From JBQTII01 sp052388275 (GTDB taxonomy: Bacteria; Actinomycetota; Actinomycetes; Sporichthyales; Sporichthyaceae): 64,000 nt of DNA. The notes beneath the pieces were generated by a model, which saw only the letters and a list, made by a program, of their open reading frames with translations, made no database searches and was not told the origin of the DNA. The DNA is taken from assembly GCA_052388275.1 (NCBI GenBank), contig JBQTII010000036.1:1-64000 (forward strand), in the 5' to 3' direction. Position numbers and translations under genes: made by a program. This document shows, one piece after another, positions 32,472-41,540 of the stretch (positions are counted from its first letter, which is position 1; each line of letters starts with the position of its first letter).

Positions 32472-34781
32472 ATGAGTGAGTTCGCGCAGGTCGGCACCGG
32501 CCTGACGGTGTTCGAGTACGAAGGCATCGTCTGCGGGCCCGTCATCTGGCTGGATTCCCCGCAGGCGGTGCTCGACTTCGTCCGTACCGGCGATGTGGCG
32601 AACACGATCGTGCTGGCGCGCGGTGGCACCACCACCTTCCTGGTCCCGGCGCTGTCCGCAGGCGTCAAGGGCGTCATGACGCTGCAGGGCTCGCCCGAAT
32701 CGCACCTGGGCATTCTGTCCCGCGAGTACGGAATCCCCGCCCTGATGTCGGTGGCGTTCACCGAGGGCATCACCAGTAGCCGGGGCGAGACCATCCCGCC
32801 CGACGGCGCCACGGTCCGAATCGATGTGTCGAGTTCTCCGAACGGCCACGTCTGGATCGGCGAGGCGGACCGGGACTACGGCGCCGCCGCGGCCGCCGGC
32901 GCCACCGCCGAGGACCCCGAGGCCGCGGCGATGGCCGCCCAGCTCGCCCAGTTGATGGCGTCCTACCGCGGGGAGATCGCCGACGGCCCGCGCGGGGACC
33001 GCCAAATGCGCAACCGGCTGCGCACCGGGATCCTCGACAACGACGCAGCCAACATCGCCCGCGATCTGGAACCTGCGGAGATCTCCGACTTCCTGGCCTA
33101 CACGGGCTGGAACCTGTGGGACCTGATCAAGACCCGCCAGACCGAGGGCGAATCGGGCCTGATCCCTCGTCAGGAATACGAGACGATCTCCTTCGTCCAG
33201 CAGTGGCACACCTACGCGCAGTACTACGAGCAGATCACCGAGAAGGTGGGCATCGACGGCGTCATCGCGATGGGCGGTATTCCGCGTCGCGAATTCGGCA
33301 CCAAGTCCAATCACGTGCACCAGTGGGGAACCGGGGTCTGCCCGCTGCTCGGCAAGGCACTCTCCGCCACCATGGGCGTCACGACCGAGCTGGATCCGGT
33401 CCGCAACTCGAACACGATGGTCTCGTTCTACCGGCGCCTGCAGTATGGGCTGTGGGGCGAGGGTCCCGGCTTCGTCTCCGGGCGCAATTATCAGGTCCAG
33501 GTCCTTGATTCCGAGCTGCTCACCAGGTTCCGCGACAGCGAGGTCCGCCTCGCGCCGGACTCCGCGGAGCTTTCCGCTTTCCGTGCGTTCAACGCCGCGA
33601 GCGAGCTGGCCGGCTTCCTGGTGAGTTACGACTGCCGGGCCGGATTGTGCGACACCGGGCCGTACCCGCTGCCGGACGGCGGCTTCATCCTGGTCCGTGA
33701 CCATTTCCTCTACGACCCGGCGTATGAGTGGGCCGGTGTGCTCGCCGGTATGCCGTACTGCGTCACCCAGGCGATGTTCTTTCGCCCCGACACCCCGGTC
33801 GAAATCCGGATCAACGACATCGCGACGACATTCTCCAATCCGAAGAACTACCTCAAGTACCTTTCCGGCGCGGCGGTGTTCGCCCGCGACACCTGGGACA
33901 CCCCGATGTCGGCGGTGCGTCAGATCGACGAGGCGGAGATGGCCTCGATCGTCGCGCGCTGCAACGCCGGGATGCTGGAGCTCTACGGCCAGATCGCGGC
34001 CCTGCCGATGGACACCAGGCTGCGCAACGGCATCAAGGTGTACTGCCGCACGATGATGCTGCCCTGGATGCGCTCGGCCGGGATCTGGGGCGACACCGTC
34101 CCACCGGAGTTCGACCGCTACGCCCCCGAGACCGAGCAGCTTTACCCGGCCCTGGCCGGCGGCGAGGCAATGCAGGTGCTCGGCGGGGTGTTCCTGATGG
34201 GCGTCGGCCTGGTTCCGGAGGCCGGTCTGGGTACCCCGCCGCAGGTGGGTCCCGAGGCGTTCGCGTCCCTGCACAAGCTCGCGCTGCGGGGGATGCTCAC
34301 TGAGCTGGCGGAGGCAGAGTCGCTGATCGACGCGGAGCTGGTCGAGTCCACGCCGTCCGGGTTTCTGCTCAGTCAGCGCGGCCGGGACCGGCATGCGGAG
34401 TTGCTCGCGGCCGATAGCGCGGGTCTCGACGTCGAGAAACTTGCCGGGATCTACGACCGCTTCCTGGCCTTGAACACCCCGATGAAGGCGCTGTCGGCGA
34501 AGGCCGTCTCAGCCCGTGGCGACGACCGGTTAACGATGCTGGGTGAGTTCAGCGAGCTCGTCGAGCGCACTGCGCCGGTGCTGCGCCGCACCGCCGAGCT
34601 GCTCCCGCGCTTTGTCGGGTATCAGGATCGGCTGACCGATGCGCTGGGCAAGGCCGAAGGCGCGCAGTGGGAGTACCTGACCTCCCCAGTGGTGGATTCC
34701 ATTCACACCGTCTGGATGGAGCTGCACGAGGACTACCTGCAGACCCTGAACCGCGACCGCGAGGCTGAAGGCAGCTACTGA
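32472..34781 (+). CDS. Phosphohistidine-domain protein with large unknown domain (PEP-utilising mobile subunit-like)
   Basis: This 769-residue protein starts with a PEP-utilising-enzyme swivelling domain: GSPESHLGILSREYGIPAL corresponds to the phosphohistidine motif of PPDK and PEP synthase, with the acceptor likely His78. After an Ala-rich linker (about 135-155), the remaining ~600 residues show no domain I recognise; conserved-looking features are TGWNLWDLIKTR, SNHVHQWGTG, and Cys/Asp-rich YDCRAGLCDTGPYP. No ATP-grasp domain is present. The next gene supplies one, so the pair may act as a split dikinase like phenylphosphate synthase. ATG 32472 has GGAG before it; ATG 32460 is an alternative. 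The substrate is unknown. Confidence 0.75.
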   Translation: MSEFAQVGTGLTVFEYEGIVCGPVIWLDSPQAVLDFVRTGDVANTIVLARGGTTTFLVPALSAGVKGVMTLQGSPESHLGILSREYGIPALMSVAFTEGITSSRGETIPPDGATVRIDVSSSPNGHVWIGEADRDYGAAAAAGATAEDPEAAAMAAQLAQLMASYRGEIADGPRGDRQMRNRLRTGILDNDAANIARDLEPAEISDFLAYTGWNLWDLIKTRQTEGESGLIPRQEYETISFVQQWHTYAQYYEQITEKVGIDGVIAMGGIPRREFGTKSNHVHQWGTGVCPLLGKALSATMGVTTELDPVRNSNTMVSFYRRLQYGLWGEGPGFVSGRNYQVQVLDSELLTRFRDSEVRLAPDSAELSAFRAFNAASELAGFLVSYDCRAGLCDTGPYPLPDGGFILVRDHFLYDPAYEWAGVLAGMPYCVTQAMFFRPDTPVEIRINDIATTFSNPKNYLKYLSGAAVFARDTWDTPMSAVRQIDEAEMASIVARCNAGMLELYGQIAALPMDTRLRNGIKVYCRTMMLPWMRSAGIWGDTVPPEFDRYAPETEQLYPALAGGEAMQVLGGVFLMGVGLVPEAGLGTPPQVGPEAFASLHKLALRGMLTELAEAESLIDAELVESTPSGFLLSQRGRDRHAELLAADSAGLDVEKLAGIYDRFLALNTPMKALSAKAVSARGDDRLTMLGEFSELVERTAPVLRRTAELLPRFVGYQDRLTDALGKAEGAQWEYLTSPVVDSIHTVWMELHEDYLQTLNRDREAEGSY

Positions 34782-34797
34782 TGCCCCGTCCACCCGT

Positions 34798-34843
34798 AAC
34801 GTCCGATGATCTGCGCGTGACCGGACGCTGTTCTTCGGACGTT
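34798..34843. promoter_or_regulatory. Inverted repeat between the two dikinase-like genes
   Basis: Perfect 9-bp arms AACGTCCGA (34798-34806) and TCGGACGTT (34835-34843) are separated by 28 bp in the only gap of this gene pair, six bases before GTG 34849. No good ribosome binding site is visible for that gene, so the structure may affect its translation or bind a regulator. Confidence 0.4.
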
Positions 34844-34848
34844 GCGCC

Positions 34849-36447
34849 GTGCTGACGGTGGGTTTCGGGTTCGGGGAGGAGGCTGCGCCGGCTGATCCGG
34901 CGGTCCTGGGCGGCAAGGGCGCGGCCCTGGTGGAGATCGCCGGCCTCGGCCTGCCGGTCCCGCCGGGGTTTGTGATCCCGACGCAGTGCGGTCGCGCCTA
35001 TCTTGAGTCCGGGGCGCTGCCGGCGGGGCTGGCGCAGGAGGTCGCGGCCCGGACCGCAGCCCTGCAGGCAGCGGCCGGGCGTCGGTTCGGGGATGACGCG
35101 GACCCGCTGCTGGTCGCGGTGCGCTCCGGGGCCGCGGTCTCGATGCCCGGGATGATGGATACCGTCCTCAACGTCGGCCTGACGATGGTGGGTGCCGCGA
35201 ATCTGGCCGCGCGCACTGGGAATGCCCGGTTCGCATGGACGTCGATGGAGCGCCTGCTCGATGCGTTCGCTCGTACGGTGCGCGGCATCGGCGGTGGCGA
35301 GATCGAGGACGTCCTGCTCGACGTCCCCCGCGATCCCGATCCGGGGCGCGCAGCGAAGGGGCGTTGCGAGGCGTTGTGCACCCTCGTGGAGTCGGCGTCC
35401 GGACGCGCTTTCCCGGACGCCGCAGGGCAGCTGCGGGAGTCGATCGAGGCCGTGTTCTCCTCCTGGCGCAGCCCCCGCGCGGTGGCCTACCGCAGGCACA
35501 AGGGCATTGCCGAGGACATGGGCACCGCGGTCGTGGTCCAGGCCATGGTGTTCGGCAATCGGGATGCCGATTCCGGGAGTGGGGTCGCCTTCACCCGCGA
35601 CCCGTCCACCGGCGCGCGCGGCGTGTACGGCGACTTCCTCTTCCTCGCCCAGGGCGAGGAGGTCGTCGCGGGTGAGCGGGACACTGATCCGTTGCCGGTG
35701 ATCGGCGAGCGCCTGCCCGAGGTCTACCGGCAGCTCGGCGAGGTTCTGGGCGCGTTGGAGCGCCACGCCCGCGACCTGTGTGACGTGGAGTTCACGATCG
35801 AGTCCGGGCGGCTCTACGTGTTGCAGACCCGGGTCGGGCAGCGCAGCGGACGGGCAGCGGTCACCGTCGCCGTCGACCTCGTCGACGAAGGGCTCATCAG
35901 CGTCGACGAGGCGCTCGCGCGGGTGGACGCGGAGCAGCTCGCGGCGGCTGCCGCACTGCGTTTTGCCACCGAGCCCGACCCCGCCGAGATCATCGCCCGC
36001 GGCCTTGGCGCCTCCCCGGGTGCGGTGCGCGGCATCGCGGCCTTCGACTCGGGCCGGGCCCAGAAACTCGCCGAGGCCGGGCACGACGTGGTGCTGCTAC
36101 GCCCGAGCACCTCGCCGATTGATCTGCCCGGGGTCCTCGCGGCCGTGGGAGTGGTCACCGGCCGGGGCGGGCGGACCAGCCACGCGGCCGTCGTGGCTCG
36201 CGGTCTGAACCGCCCAGCGGTCTGCGGGGTAGGGGAGCTCGTCGTCGCCGCTGATCGACGCAGCGCGACCCTCGCCGGACACACCCTGCGCGAGGGCGAG
36301 CCGCTCTCGGTCGACGGCGACCGCGGGGTGCTCAGCCGTGGGCACCGCGAGAGCAGCCCTGGAGAAGAGAACGACCCCGCCCTCACCCGATTCCTGGCCT
36401 GGCGAGCCGCCGAAGGCGCGAGCGCCGCACTGATGGAGACCACATGA
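34849..36447 (+). CDS. PPDK-like ATP-grasp/phosphohistidine protein lacking the pyruvate-binding barrel
   Basis: The 532 residues match the first two-thirds of pyruvate phosphate dikinase: GGKGAALVEIAGLGLPVPPG (N-terminus), AVRSGAAVSMPGMMDTVLN, GVAFTRDPSTGARG and FTIESGRLYVLQTRVGQR of the ATP-grasp part, then a swivelling domain with GRGGRTSHAAVVARGL, phosphoacceptor His445. The C-terminal PEP/pyruvate TIM barrel (about 350 residues in PPDK) is absent, and the gene ends normally, overlapping the next start (ATGA at 36444). ATP-driven histidine phosphorylation is expected, but the phosphoryl must go to something other than pyruvate bound by this chain; the 32472 product is the obvious partner. 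Confidence 0.85.
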   Translation: MLTVGFGFGEEAAPADPAVLGGKGAALVEIAGLGLPVPPGFVIPTQCGRAYLESGALPAGLAQEVAARTAALQAAAGRRFGDDADPLLVAVRSGAAVSMPGMMDTVLNVGLTMVGAANLAARTGNARFAWTSMERLLDAFARTVRGIGGGEIEDVLLDVPRDPDPGRAAKGRCEALCTLVESASGRAFPDAAGQLRESIEAVFSSWRSPRAVAYRRHKGIAEDMGTAVVVQAMVFGNRDADSGSGVAFTRDPSTGARGVYGDFLFLAQGEEVVAGERDTDPLPVIGERLPEVYRQLGEVLGALERHARDLCDVEFTIESGRLYVLQTRVGQRSGRAAVTVAVDLVDEGLISVDEALARVDAEQLAAAAALRFATEPDPAEIIARGLGASPGAVRGIAAFDSGRAQKLAEAGHDVVLLRPSTSPIDLPGVLAAVGVVTGRGGRTSHAAVVARGLNRPAVCGVGELVVAADRRSATLAGHTLREGEPLSVDGDRGVLSRGHRESSPGEENDPALTRFLAWRAAEGASAALMETT

Positions 36448-37379
36448 GCACTGTTGCCCGGCCCAAGCCCACCGTGTTCACCGCAGCCGATGACCTGCTG
36501 CACGAGGAATACTCCGGCTTCGGGCCGCACGCCCGCGAGAGCATCATCATCACCGCGCCGATCCCCGAGCAGGAGCTGGTCGTCTTCACCTACCTCTGGC
36601 GGGAGGGCGGGGATCGTTGGGGCCGATTCGTCTTCGTCGCCGGGCCGGACATGACCAAGCCGGAGTTCCTGGACTTCGAGGCCGATGGGGTCTACTCAGG
36701 CGAGGACCTGCGCGATTTCGAGGTCAGTGCCTTGCACTGGCGCCAGCCCGAACCGCTCAAGACGGCCGAGGTCACCTACCGCAGCGGGGAGCTCGACCTC
36801 TTGCTGCGCTTCGAGGCGATCCACGCCCCGTTCAGCTGGCACGACAACGCCGATGGCTGCCCCGAGTGGGTCGCCCACGACCGCTACGAGCAGTGCGGCA
36901 AGACCTACGTGAAGATGAACCTCAGGGGTCGTGAGATCGAGTTCTCCGGGGTCGGGCACCGCGACCACTCCTGGGGTACCCGCAACTGGAACTACCTGCA
37001 GCACTGGAAGTGGATCAACTGCGCCGCCCTGGACGGCACCGCCTCCGTGCATTGCATGCTGATGAACGTGCAGGGTCAGATCCACACCAACGGCTACCTC
37101 AACGTCGGCGGCGTCGTCAGCCCGATCGTGACCGGCGAGGCCAAGGCGGACTTGGACGAGGGGATGTACCACCGCCACGTGAGTGGTCACTTCGTCGACG
37201 AGCTCGGCCGGCAGATGTCGATCGTGTGCGACTACGCAGCGGGCTGGTCAATGCCGATCGGGCACCTCTACCTCAATGAGGTCGGGATGAGCGCCACGCT
37301 CAACGGCGCTGCGGCGATTGCCCACATCGAGCTCGGCTGGCCCAAGGACTACGTCGACGCCCTGACCGGCCAGAGCTGA
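36444..37379 (+). CDS. Conserved protein of unknown function (GHRDHSWG motif)
   Basis: A 311-residue beta-rich protein with no signal peptide. Its most characteristic segment is GVGHRDHSWGTRNWNYLQHW near residues 172-191, a motif I associate with actinobacterial/proteobacterial proteins of unknown function near steroid or lipid catabolic genes. Many His, Trp and Tyr residues suggest a ligand-binding cavity. It overlaps the dikinase-like gene by 4 bp and is followed closely by an enoyl-CoA hydratase, so it belongs to the same module, perhaps binding or converting the phosphorylated intermediate. No function should be assigned. Confidence 0.7.
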   Translation: MSTVARPKPTVFTAADDLLHEEYSGFGPHARESIIITAPIPEQELVVFTYLWREGGDRWGRFVFVAGPDMTKPEFLDFEADGVYSGEDLRDFEVSALHWRQPEPLKTAEVTYRSGELDLLLRFEAIHAPFSWHDNADGCPEWVAHDRYEQCGKTYVKMNLRGREIEFSGVGHRDHSWGTRNWNYLQHWKWINCAALDGTASVHCMLMNVQGQIHTNGYLNVGGVVSPIVTGEAKADLDEGMYHRHVSGHFVDELGRQMSIVCDYAAGWSMPIGHLYLNEVGMSATLNGAAAIAHIELGWPKDYVDALTGQS

Positions 37380-37402
37380 TCTACCGTTCTTGGGAGGGCA
37401 TC

Positions 37403-38188
37403 ATGGGCGAGTCGGTGACGTTGGAGGTTCGTGACAACGTTGGGCATGTGACGCTCACTCAACCGGATCGGGGTAATCCCTTCGATCCGCAGATGTGCAC
37501 CGAGATGGCGCTGATCGCCTCCCGGTGCGCGGCCGACACCGCCGTGCGCGCGGTGCTCATCACCGCCACGGGTCCGTTCTTCAGCGTCGGGGTCGACGTC
37601 AAGGAGCTGGTGCGCGACCGGGCGGCGATGCCGTACTTCGTCAACGAGGCGACCGCCGCCATGAATGCGGCCCTGAGCCGGTTCGCGCGGATGGACGCTC
37701 CGGTCATCCTCGCTGCGGAGAAGATGGTGGTGGGCGGAGGCGTCGCGCTCACGGCCGCGGCCGACTTTGCCGTCGCGGCTCGATCGGTGAAGTTCTATGC
37801 CGCGTACTGCGGTGCCGGCCTGTCCAGCGACGTCGGCGGGACGACCTACCTCCCACGGCGGGTCGGGATCCGGCGAGCCGCCGAGTTCCTGATGCGTAAT
37901 CAGACGTGGACCGCGCAGGAGGCCCTGACCCACGGGCTGATCAGTACGGTCGTCGAGGACGGCGGGGCCGCCGACGTCGCCGCCGAGCTCGCCGCGGAAC
38001 TCGCCGCCGGTCCGACCCGGGCCTATGGCGAGATCAAGAACCTGCTGCTCTCCACCTGGGAGCAACCGCTGGAAACTCAGCTGGAGCTGGAGGCCCGGTC
38101 GATGCTGCGCAGCTCACGCACCGATGACGCGTGGGCTGCGATGGTGGCGTTGTCCCGGCGGGAGAAGCCGGTGTTCGAGGGGCGCTAG
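37403..38188 (+). CDS. Enoyl-CoA hydratase/isomerase family protein
   Basis: This 261-residue crotonase-fold protein has the CoA-binding and oxyanion-hole segments (PFFSVGVDVKEL and MVVGGGVALTAAADFAVAA). The usual catalytic Glu pair of hydratases is not obvious: the second region reads GAGLSSDVGGTTYLPRRVG, with Asp in the position often used by isomerases or hydrolases. Hydration, isomerisation or ring hydrolysis are all possible. It starts 23 bp after the GHRDHSWG protein with GGGAGG, and its TAG stop shares a CTAG with the stop of the convergent SDR. Confidence 0.85.
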   Translation: MGESVTLEVRDNVGHVTLTQPDRGNPFDPQMCTEMALIASRCAADTAVRAVLITATGPFFSVGVDVKELVRDRAAMPYFVNEATAAMNAALSRFARMDAPVILAAEKMVVGGGVALTAAADFAVAARSVKFYAAYCGAGLSSDVGGTTYLPRRVGIRRAAEFLMRNQTWTAQEALTHGLISTVVEDGGAADVAAELAAELAAGPTRAYGEIKNLLLSTWEQPLETQLELEARSMLRSSRTDDAWAAMVALSRREKPVFEGR

Positions 38189-39087
38189 CCCCTTTGCGCC
38201 TTGCTCGCGGCCGTGGCCGCCTTGCTCTTCTCCTTCGCCAGGGACCAATCCTCGCCGGTCATGGACGTCAGGGCGGCGAACGTTCCGGGCCCGGCGAGCA
38301 TCTGGCCGCCGTCCATCGCGATCGTCGCTCCGGTGAGGTAGGGACAAGCGTCGGAGAGCAGGAACATCGTCAGGTTCGCCAGCTCCTCCACGGTGCCCAT
38401 CCGGCCCATCGGGATCTGGTCGGCCTGGGTGGCGCCCACGGAGCTCTTGTCGGTCGGGTTGAGCATCTCCCAGGCGTAGTCCGTGGGGATGGGCCCCGGG
38501 GCAACGGCATTGACCCGGATGTTGTGCCGGCCCCACTCGGCGGCCAGCGACATCGTCATCGCGTGCACGGCGGCCTTGCCCATCGCGGAAGGGACCACGA
38601 AAGCCGAACCCGTCCACACCCACGTGGTGAGGGTGGAGATCACCGACCCCGGCAGTCCCTGCGCGATCCAGCGCCGACCCGCGGAGTTCGTGGTGTGGAA
38701 CGAGCCTTTGATGATCGTGGAGCTGACGGTGTCGAACGCGCGGGGGGACAGCGTCTCGGTGGGCGCGATGAAGTTGGCGGCCGCGTTGTTCACCACCCCG
38801 GTCAGGGGCCCGTACTGTGTCCAGATCGCTTGCATGGCCTCGTCCACGGCGTCACCGTCGCGGACGTCCACCCGCTGGTGGTGCACGACGTCCGCGGCGC
38901 CCTGTCCAGCGAATGCGGCGGCCTCGGACAGCACGGCCGAGCGACGACCCCACAGATGCACCTGGGCGCCGTGGGCCACCAGGTGTTGGGCAACTCCGCG
39001 GCCCAGCCCGGTGCCGCCGCCGGTGATCAGGATGCGTTTTCCGGCGAGGAGGTCGGGGCGGAATGGGCCGCTGGGCGCGCTGTTCAT
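38185..39087 (-). CDS. SDR, 2,4-dienoyl-CoA reductase-like
   Basis: A 300-residue SDR with TGGGTGLGRGVAQHL, NNAAANFIAP and the FVVPSAMGKAAVHAM segment. The last one mirrors mitochondrial/actinobacterial 2,4-dienoyl-CoA reductases, where the classical YxxxK tyrosine is replaced and Lys is kept. It would reduce dienoyl-CoA with NADPH during degradation of unsaturated acyl chains. ATG 39087 overlaps the CoA-transferase stop (ATGA). Its own stop overlaps that of the plus-strand hydratase by sharing the palindrome CTAG. Confidence 0.88.
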   Translation of the reverse strand: MNSAPSGPFRPDLLAGKRILITGGGTGLGRGVAQHLVAHGAQVHLWGRRSAVLSEAAAFAGQGAADVVHHQRVDVRDGDAVDEAMQAIWTQYGPLTGVVNNAAANFIAPTETLSPRAFDTVSSTIIKGSFHTTNSAGRRWIAQGLPGSVISTLTTWVWTGSAFVVPSAMGKAAVHAMTMSLAAEWGRHNIRVNAVAPGPIPTDYAWEMLNPTDKSSVGATQADQIPMGRMGTVEELANLTMFLLSDACPYLTGATIAMDGGQMLAGPGTFAALTSMTGEDWSLAKEKSKAATAASKAQRG

Positions 39088-40301
39088 CGGCTGGCCTCTC
39101 GCTGCGGGTCGTCCGTGGCGGGGGTGCTCGGCGGTGCTTCGCGTGGCACGAGGGCTCCGGCCGTCTCGAGCGAGGCCACCTCAGTCGCCGCCAGGCCCAG
39201 CCAGTCGGCAAGGACCTCGTGGTTGTGTTCGCCGACGAACGCCGCGCCCCCGCGCGGGGCACACGCACCACCGGAGAACCGGTAGGGCATACGGATGACC
39301 GGACGAGTGCCGCCGCGGCGGTCGTCGACCTGGGCCGCGACGCCGCGGGCCTTCGCGGTGGGGGAGTCCATCAGGGTGGCTGGGGTGCGAACTTCCGCCC
39401 AGGCCACCCCGGCGGCCTCGAGCGCCGCGATGAGCTCGGCCCGGTCGCCGTAAGCGGACACCCAGGCCGCGATGATCCGCGCCCGCGCGGCGATCCGCTC
39501 CGTCGGCGCGGCGTCCGGGTCCGGGTCGCGCAGAGCGAAGCGTTGGGAGAGCCGGAACCAGAGGTACTTGGGGTCCGCGGAGATCAGTAGCGGCCCCCCC
39601 GGGGCGTCGAAGACCTGACCCGTCGCGGGAAAGACCGGCCCGGTGCCCTCCAACGCGTAGTGCACGTAGTCGTCGGTGGCCAGCATCGACTCGAACATGG
39701 AAAGGTCCAGGTACTGCCCGGCCCCGGTGGCGTCCCGCAGGCGCAGGGCGGCGAGGATGTTAATGGCCCCGTGCAGGGAGGTCACCGAGTCGGCCATCGC
39801 CATCACGATGTCGATGGGCGCCTGGCCGGTGACCTGTGCCTGACGGCCCAGCAGGCCGCTCTCCGCATGCAGCACCGGTGCGTAGGCCTGGCGTCCGGAC
39901 TCGGGCCCGGTCTGCCCGAACCCGGAGATCGAGAGCATCACCAGGCGGGGATTGGCCGAGGAGAGGGCAGCCCAACCGACGCCAAGACGCTCCAGGGTCC
40001 CGGGCCGGAAGTTCTCGATGACCACGTCGGCGCGCGTGCTCAACTGGACGAGCAGATCGGCACCCGCCTCGGACCCCAGGTCGATCGAGACGTTGCGCTT
40101 GCCGGCGTTCTCTTGGACGTAGAGGCCGGTGTGCGCGCCGGTGCGCGGGCCGAACACCTGGGTGATGTCGGTCCCGGCGATCTCCACCTTCACGACGTCG
40201 GCGCCGAGATCGCTCAGGATCCGGCCGATGTACGGGCCGGAGATCGCGCGGGACAGGTCGAGCACCCGAACACGGGCAAGGGCAAACGCTTCCTCGCTCA
40301 C
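39084..40301 (-). CDS. Family III CoA-transferase (CaiB/BaiF type)
   Basis: This 405-residue CoA-transferase has the family opening (VLDLSRAISGPYIGRILSDL), KVE, GKRNVSIDL, ENFRPG and the likely catalytic Asp171 in VMAMADSVTSLHGA, aligned by position with Asp169 of formyl-CoA transferase. It moves CoA between acyl groups without ATP, an alternative to the acyl-CoA ligase at 44864. The start is taken as GTG 40301, with GGGAG upstream; a TTG at 40316 gives five more residues. It lies between an acyl-CoA dehydrogenase and the dienoyl-CoA reductase on one transcript. Confidence 0.9.
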   Translation of the reverse strand: MSEEAFALARVRVLDLSRAISGPYIGRILSDLGADVVKVEIAGTDITQVFGPRTGAHTGLYVQENAGKRNVSIDLGSEAGADLLVQLSTRADVVIENFRPGTLERLGVGWAALSSANPRLVMLSISGFGQTGPESGRQAYAPVLHAESGLLGRQAQVTGQAPIDIVMAMADSVTSLHGAINILAALRLRDATGAGQYLDLSMFESMLATDDYVHYALEGTGPVFPATGQVFDAPGGPLLISADPKYLWFRLSQRFALRDPDPDAAPTERIAARARIIAAWVSAYGDRAELIAALEAAGVAWAEVRTPATLMDSPTAKARGVAAQVDDRRGGTRPVIRMPYRFSGGACAPRGGAAFVGEHNHEVLADWLGLAATEVASLETAGALVPREAPPSTPATDDPQREASR

Positions 40302-40326
40302 CTGATGCTCCCTCAAGCCAGCCGGC

Positions 40327-41505
40327 TCAGTAGGACTTCGGTAGGCCGAGGACGTGCTCGGCGAGGTAGTTCAGCACCATCTCCTGCGGCACCGGCGCGA
40401 GGCGCTGCAGGCGGGCCTCCCGGAAGTACCGCTCGACGTGGTACTCGCTCGCGTAGCCGAAACCGCCATGCGTTTGCACGGCCGCGTCCGCTGCCTGGAA
40501 TGCCGCCTCAGCGGCCAGGTACTTGGCGATATTGGCCTGCTCACCCGCCGGCATCCGGCGATCGCAGCGCCACGCCGCCTCCCGAATTGCCAGCTCTGCC
40601 GCGCGCAGCCGCGCGTGCGCATCGGCGAGCGGGAAGGAGATGCCTTGGTTCTTTCCGATCGGGCGGCCGAACACGACCCGTTCGCCCGCGTAGGCCACCG
40701 CCCGGCGCAGGGCCGCCCGGCCCGTCCCGAGCGCCTCGGCGGCGACGAGGACGCGCTCGGCGTTGAGCCCGTCGAGCAGGTAGCGGAAGCCCTTGCCCGC
40801 CTCGCCCACGCGGTCCGCGGCGTCGACGCGCAACCCGTCGTAGGCGACCTCGCAGGAGGCCACCGCGTTGCGCCCGAGCTTGGGAATGGCCCGAATGTGC
40901 ACGGCCGGGTCCTTCAGATTCGCCACCAACAACGTCATCCCGTCGGTCGGCTTCGCGCACTGTGCCCGCGGGGTTGTGCGGGTCAACAGCAGGACCTTGT
41001 CCGACTCCAGCGCCTTCGAGGTCCACACCTTGCGGCCGTGCACGCGGTAGTGATCGCCGTCGGCATCGCTACCCGGGACTGCTCGCGTGCTGATCGCGGT
41101 GGTGTCCAGGCCGGCGTCGGGTTCGGTGACCCCGAAGGCGACGTGCAGTTCGCCTGCAGCGACAGCGGGGAGCACCCGGGACTTGAGCTCCTCGCTGCCG
41201 TGCAGGACAACCGGGTGCATGCCGAAGATGGAGAGGTGGATCGAACTGGCGCCGTTCATGCAGGCGCCGGAGGCCGCGACCTCCTCCAGGACGATGGCGG
41301 CCTCGGTGATGCCCTGCCCGCCGCCGCCGTAGGCCGCCGGGATGGCGATCCCGATCCAACCGCCCTTGGCCATCTCGGCGTAGAACTGCCACGGGAACTC
41401 GTGGTCGAGGTCGTGGCGCATCCAGTAGTCGTCGTCGAACTGCGCGCACACCTCGCGGACCGCCCGGCGGATCGCGCGGTGGTCCTCGGACTCGGTGAAA
41501 TCCAT
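40327..41505 (-). CDS. Acyl-CoA dehydrogenase
   Basis: A 392-residue acyl-CoA dehydrogenase: FGVTEPDAGLDTTAI, GRKVWTSKALES, NAVASCEVAYDGLRV and a C-terminal VQTHGGFGYASEYHVERYFREARLQRLAPVPQEMVL region. The FGYASEYHVER segment is common in actinobacterial FadE proteins for branched or cyclic acyl-CoAs. ATG 41505 is chosen because the fold begins directly after it (MDFTESEDHRAIRRAVREVC). The gene heads a three-gene minus-strand operon with CoA-transferase and SDR, and is divergent from the MarR gene at 41615 across an operator-like site. Confidence 0.9.
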   Translation of the reverse strand: MDFTESEDHRAIRRAVREVCAQFDDDYWMRHDLDHEFPWQFYAEMAKGGWIGIAIPAAYGGGGQGITEAAIVLEEVAASGACMNGASSIHLSIFGMHPVVLHGSEELKSRVLPAVAAGELHVAFGVTEPDAGLDTTAISTRAVPGSDADGDHYRVHGRKVWTSKALESDKVLLLTRTTPRAQCAKPTDGMTLLVANLKDPAVHIRAIPKLGRNAVASCEVAYDGLRVDAADRVGEAGKGFRYLLDGLNAERVLVAAEALGTGRAALRRAVAYAGERVVFGRPIGKNQGISFPLADAHARLRAAELAIREAAWRCDRRMPAGEQANIAKYLAAEAAFQAADAAVQTHGGFGYASEYHVERYFREARLQRLAPVPQEMVLNYLAEHVLGLPKSY

Positions 41506-41540
41506 ACCGGCGCGACCCTTCTCGTGGAGACGCCAGAAAA

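Noticed and set aside
32268..34394. 708-codon minus-strand ORF opposite the phosphohistidine-domain gene
   Set aside because: The plus-strand protein has a clear swivelling-domain motif and amino-acid composition; the antisense one is Arg/Gly/Asp/Val-rich without motifs.
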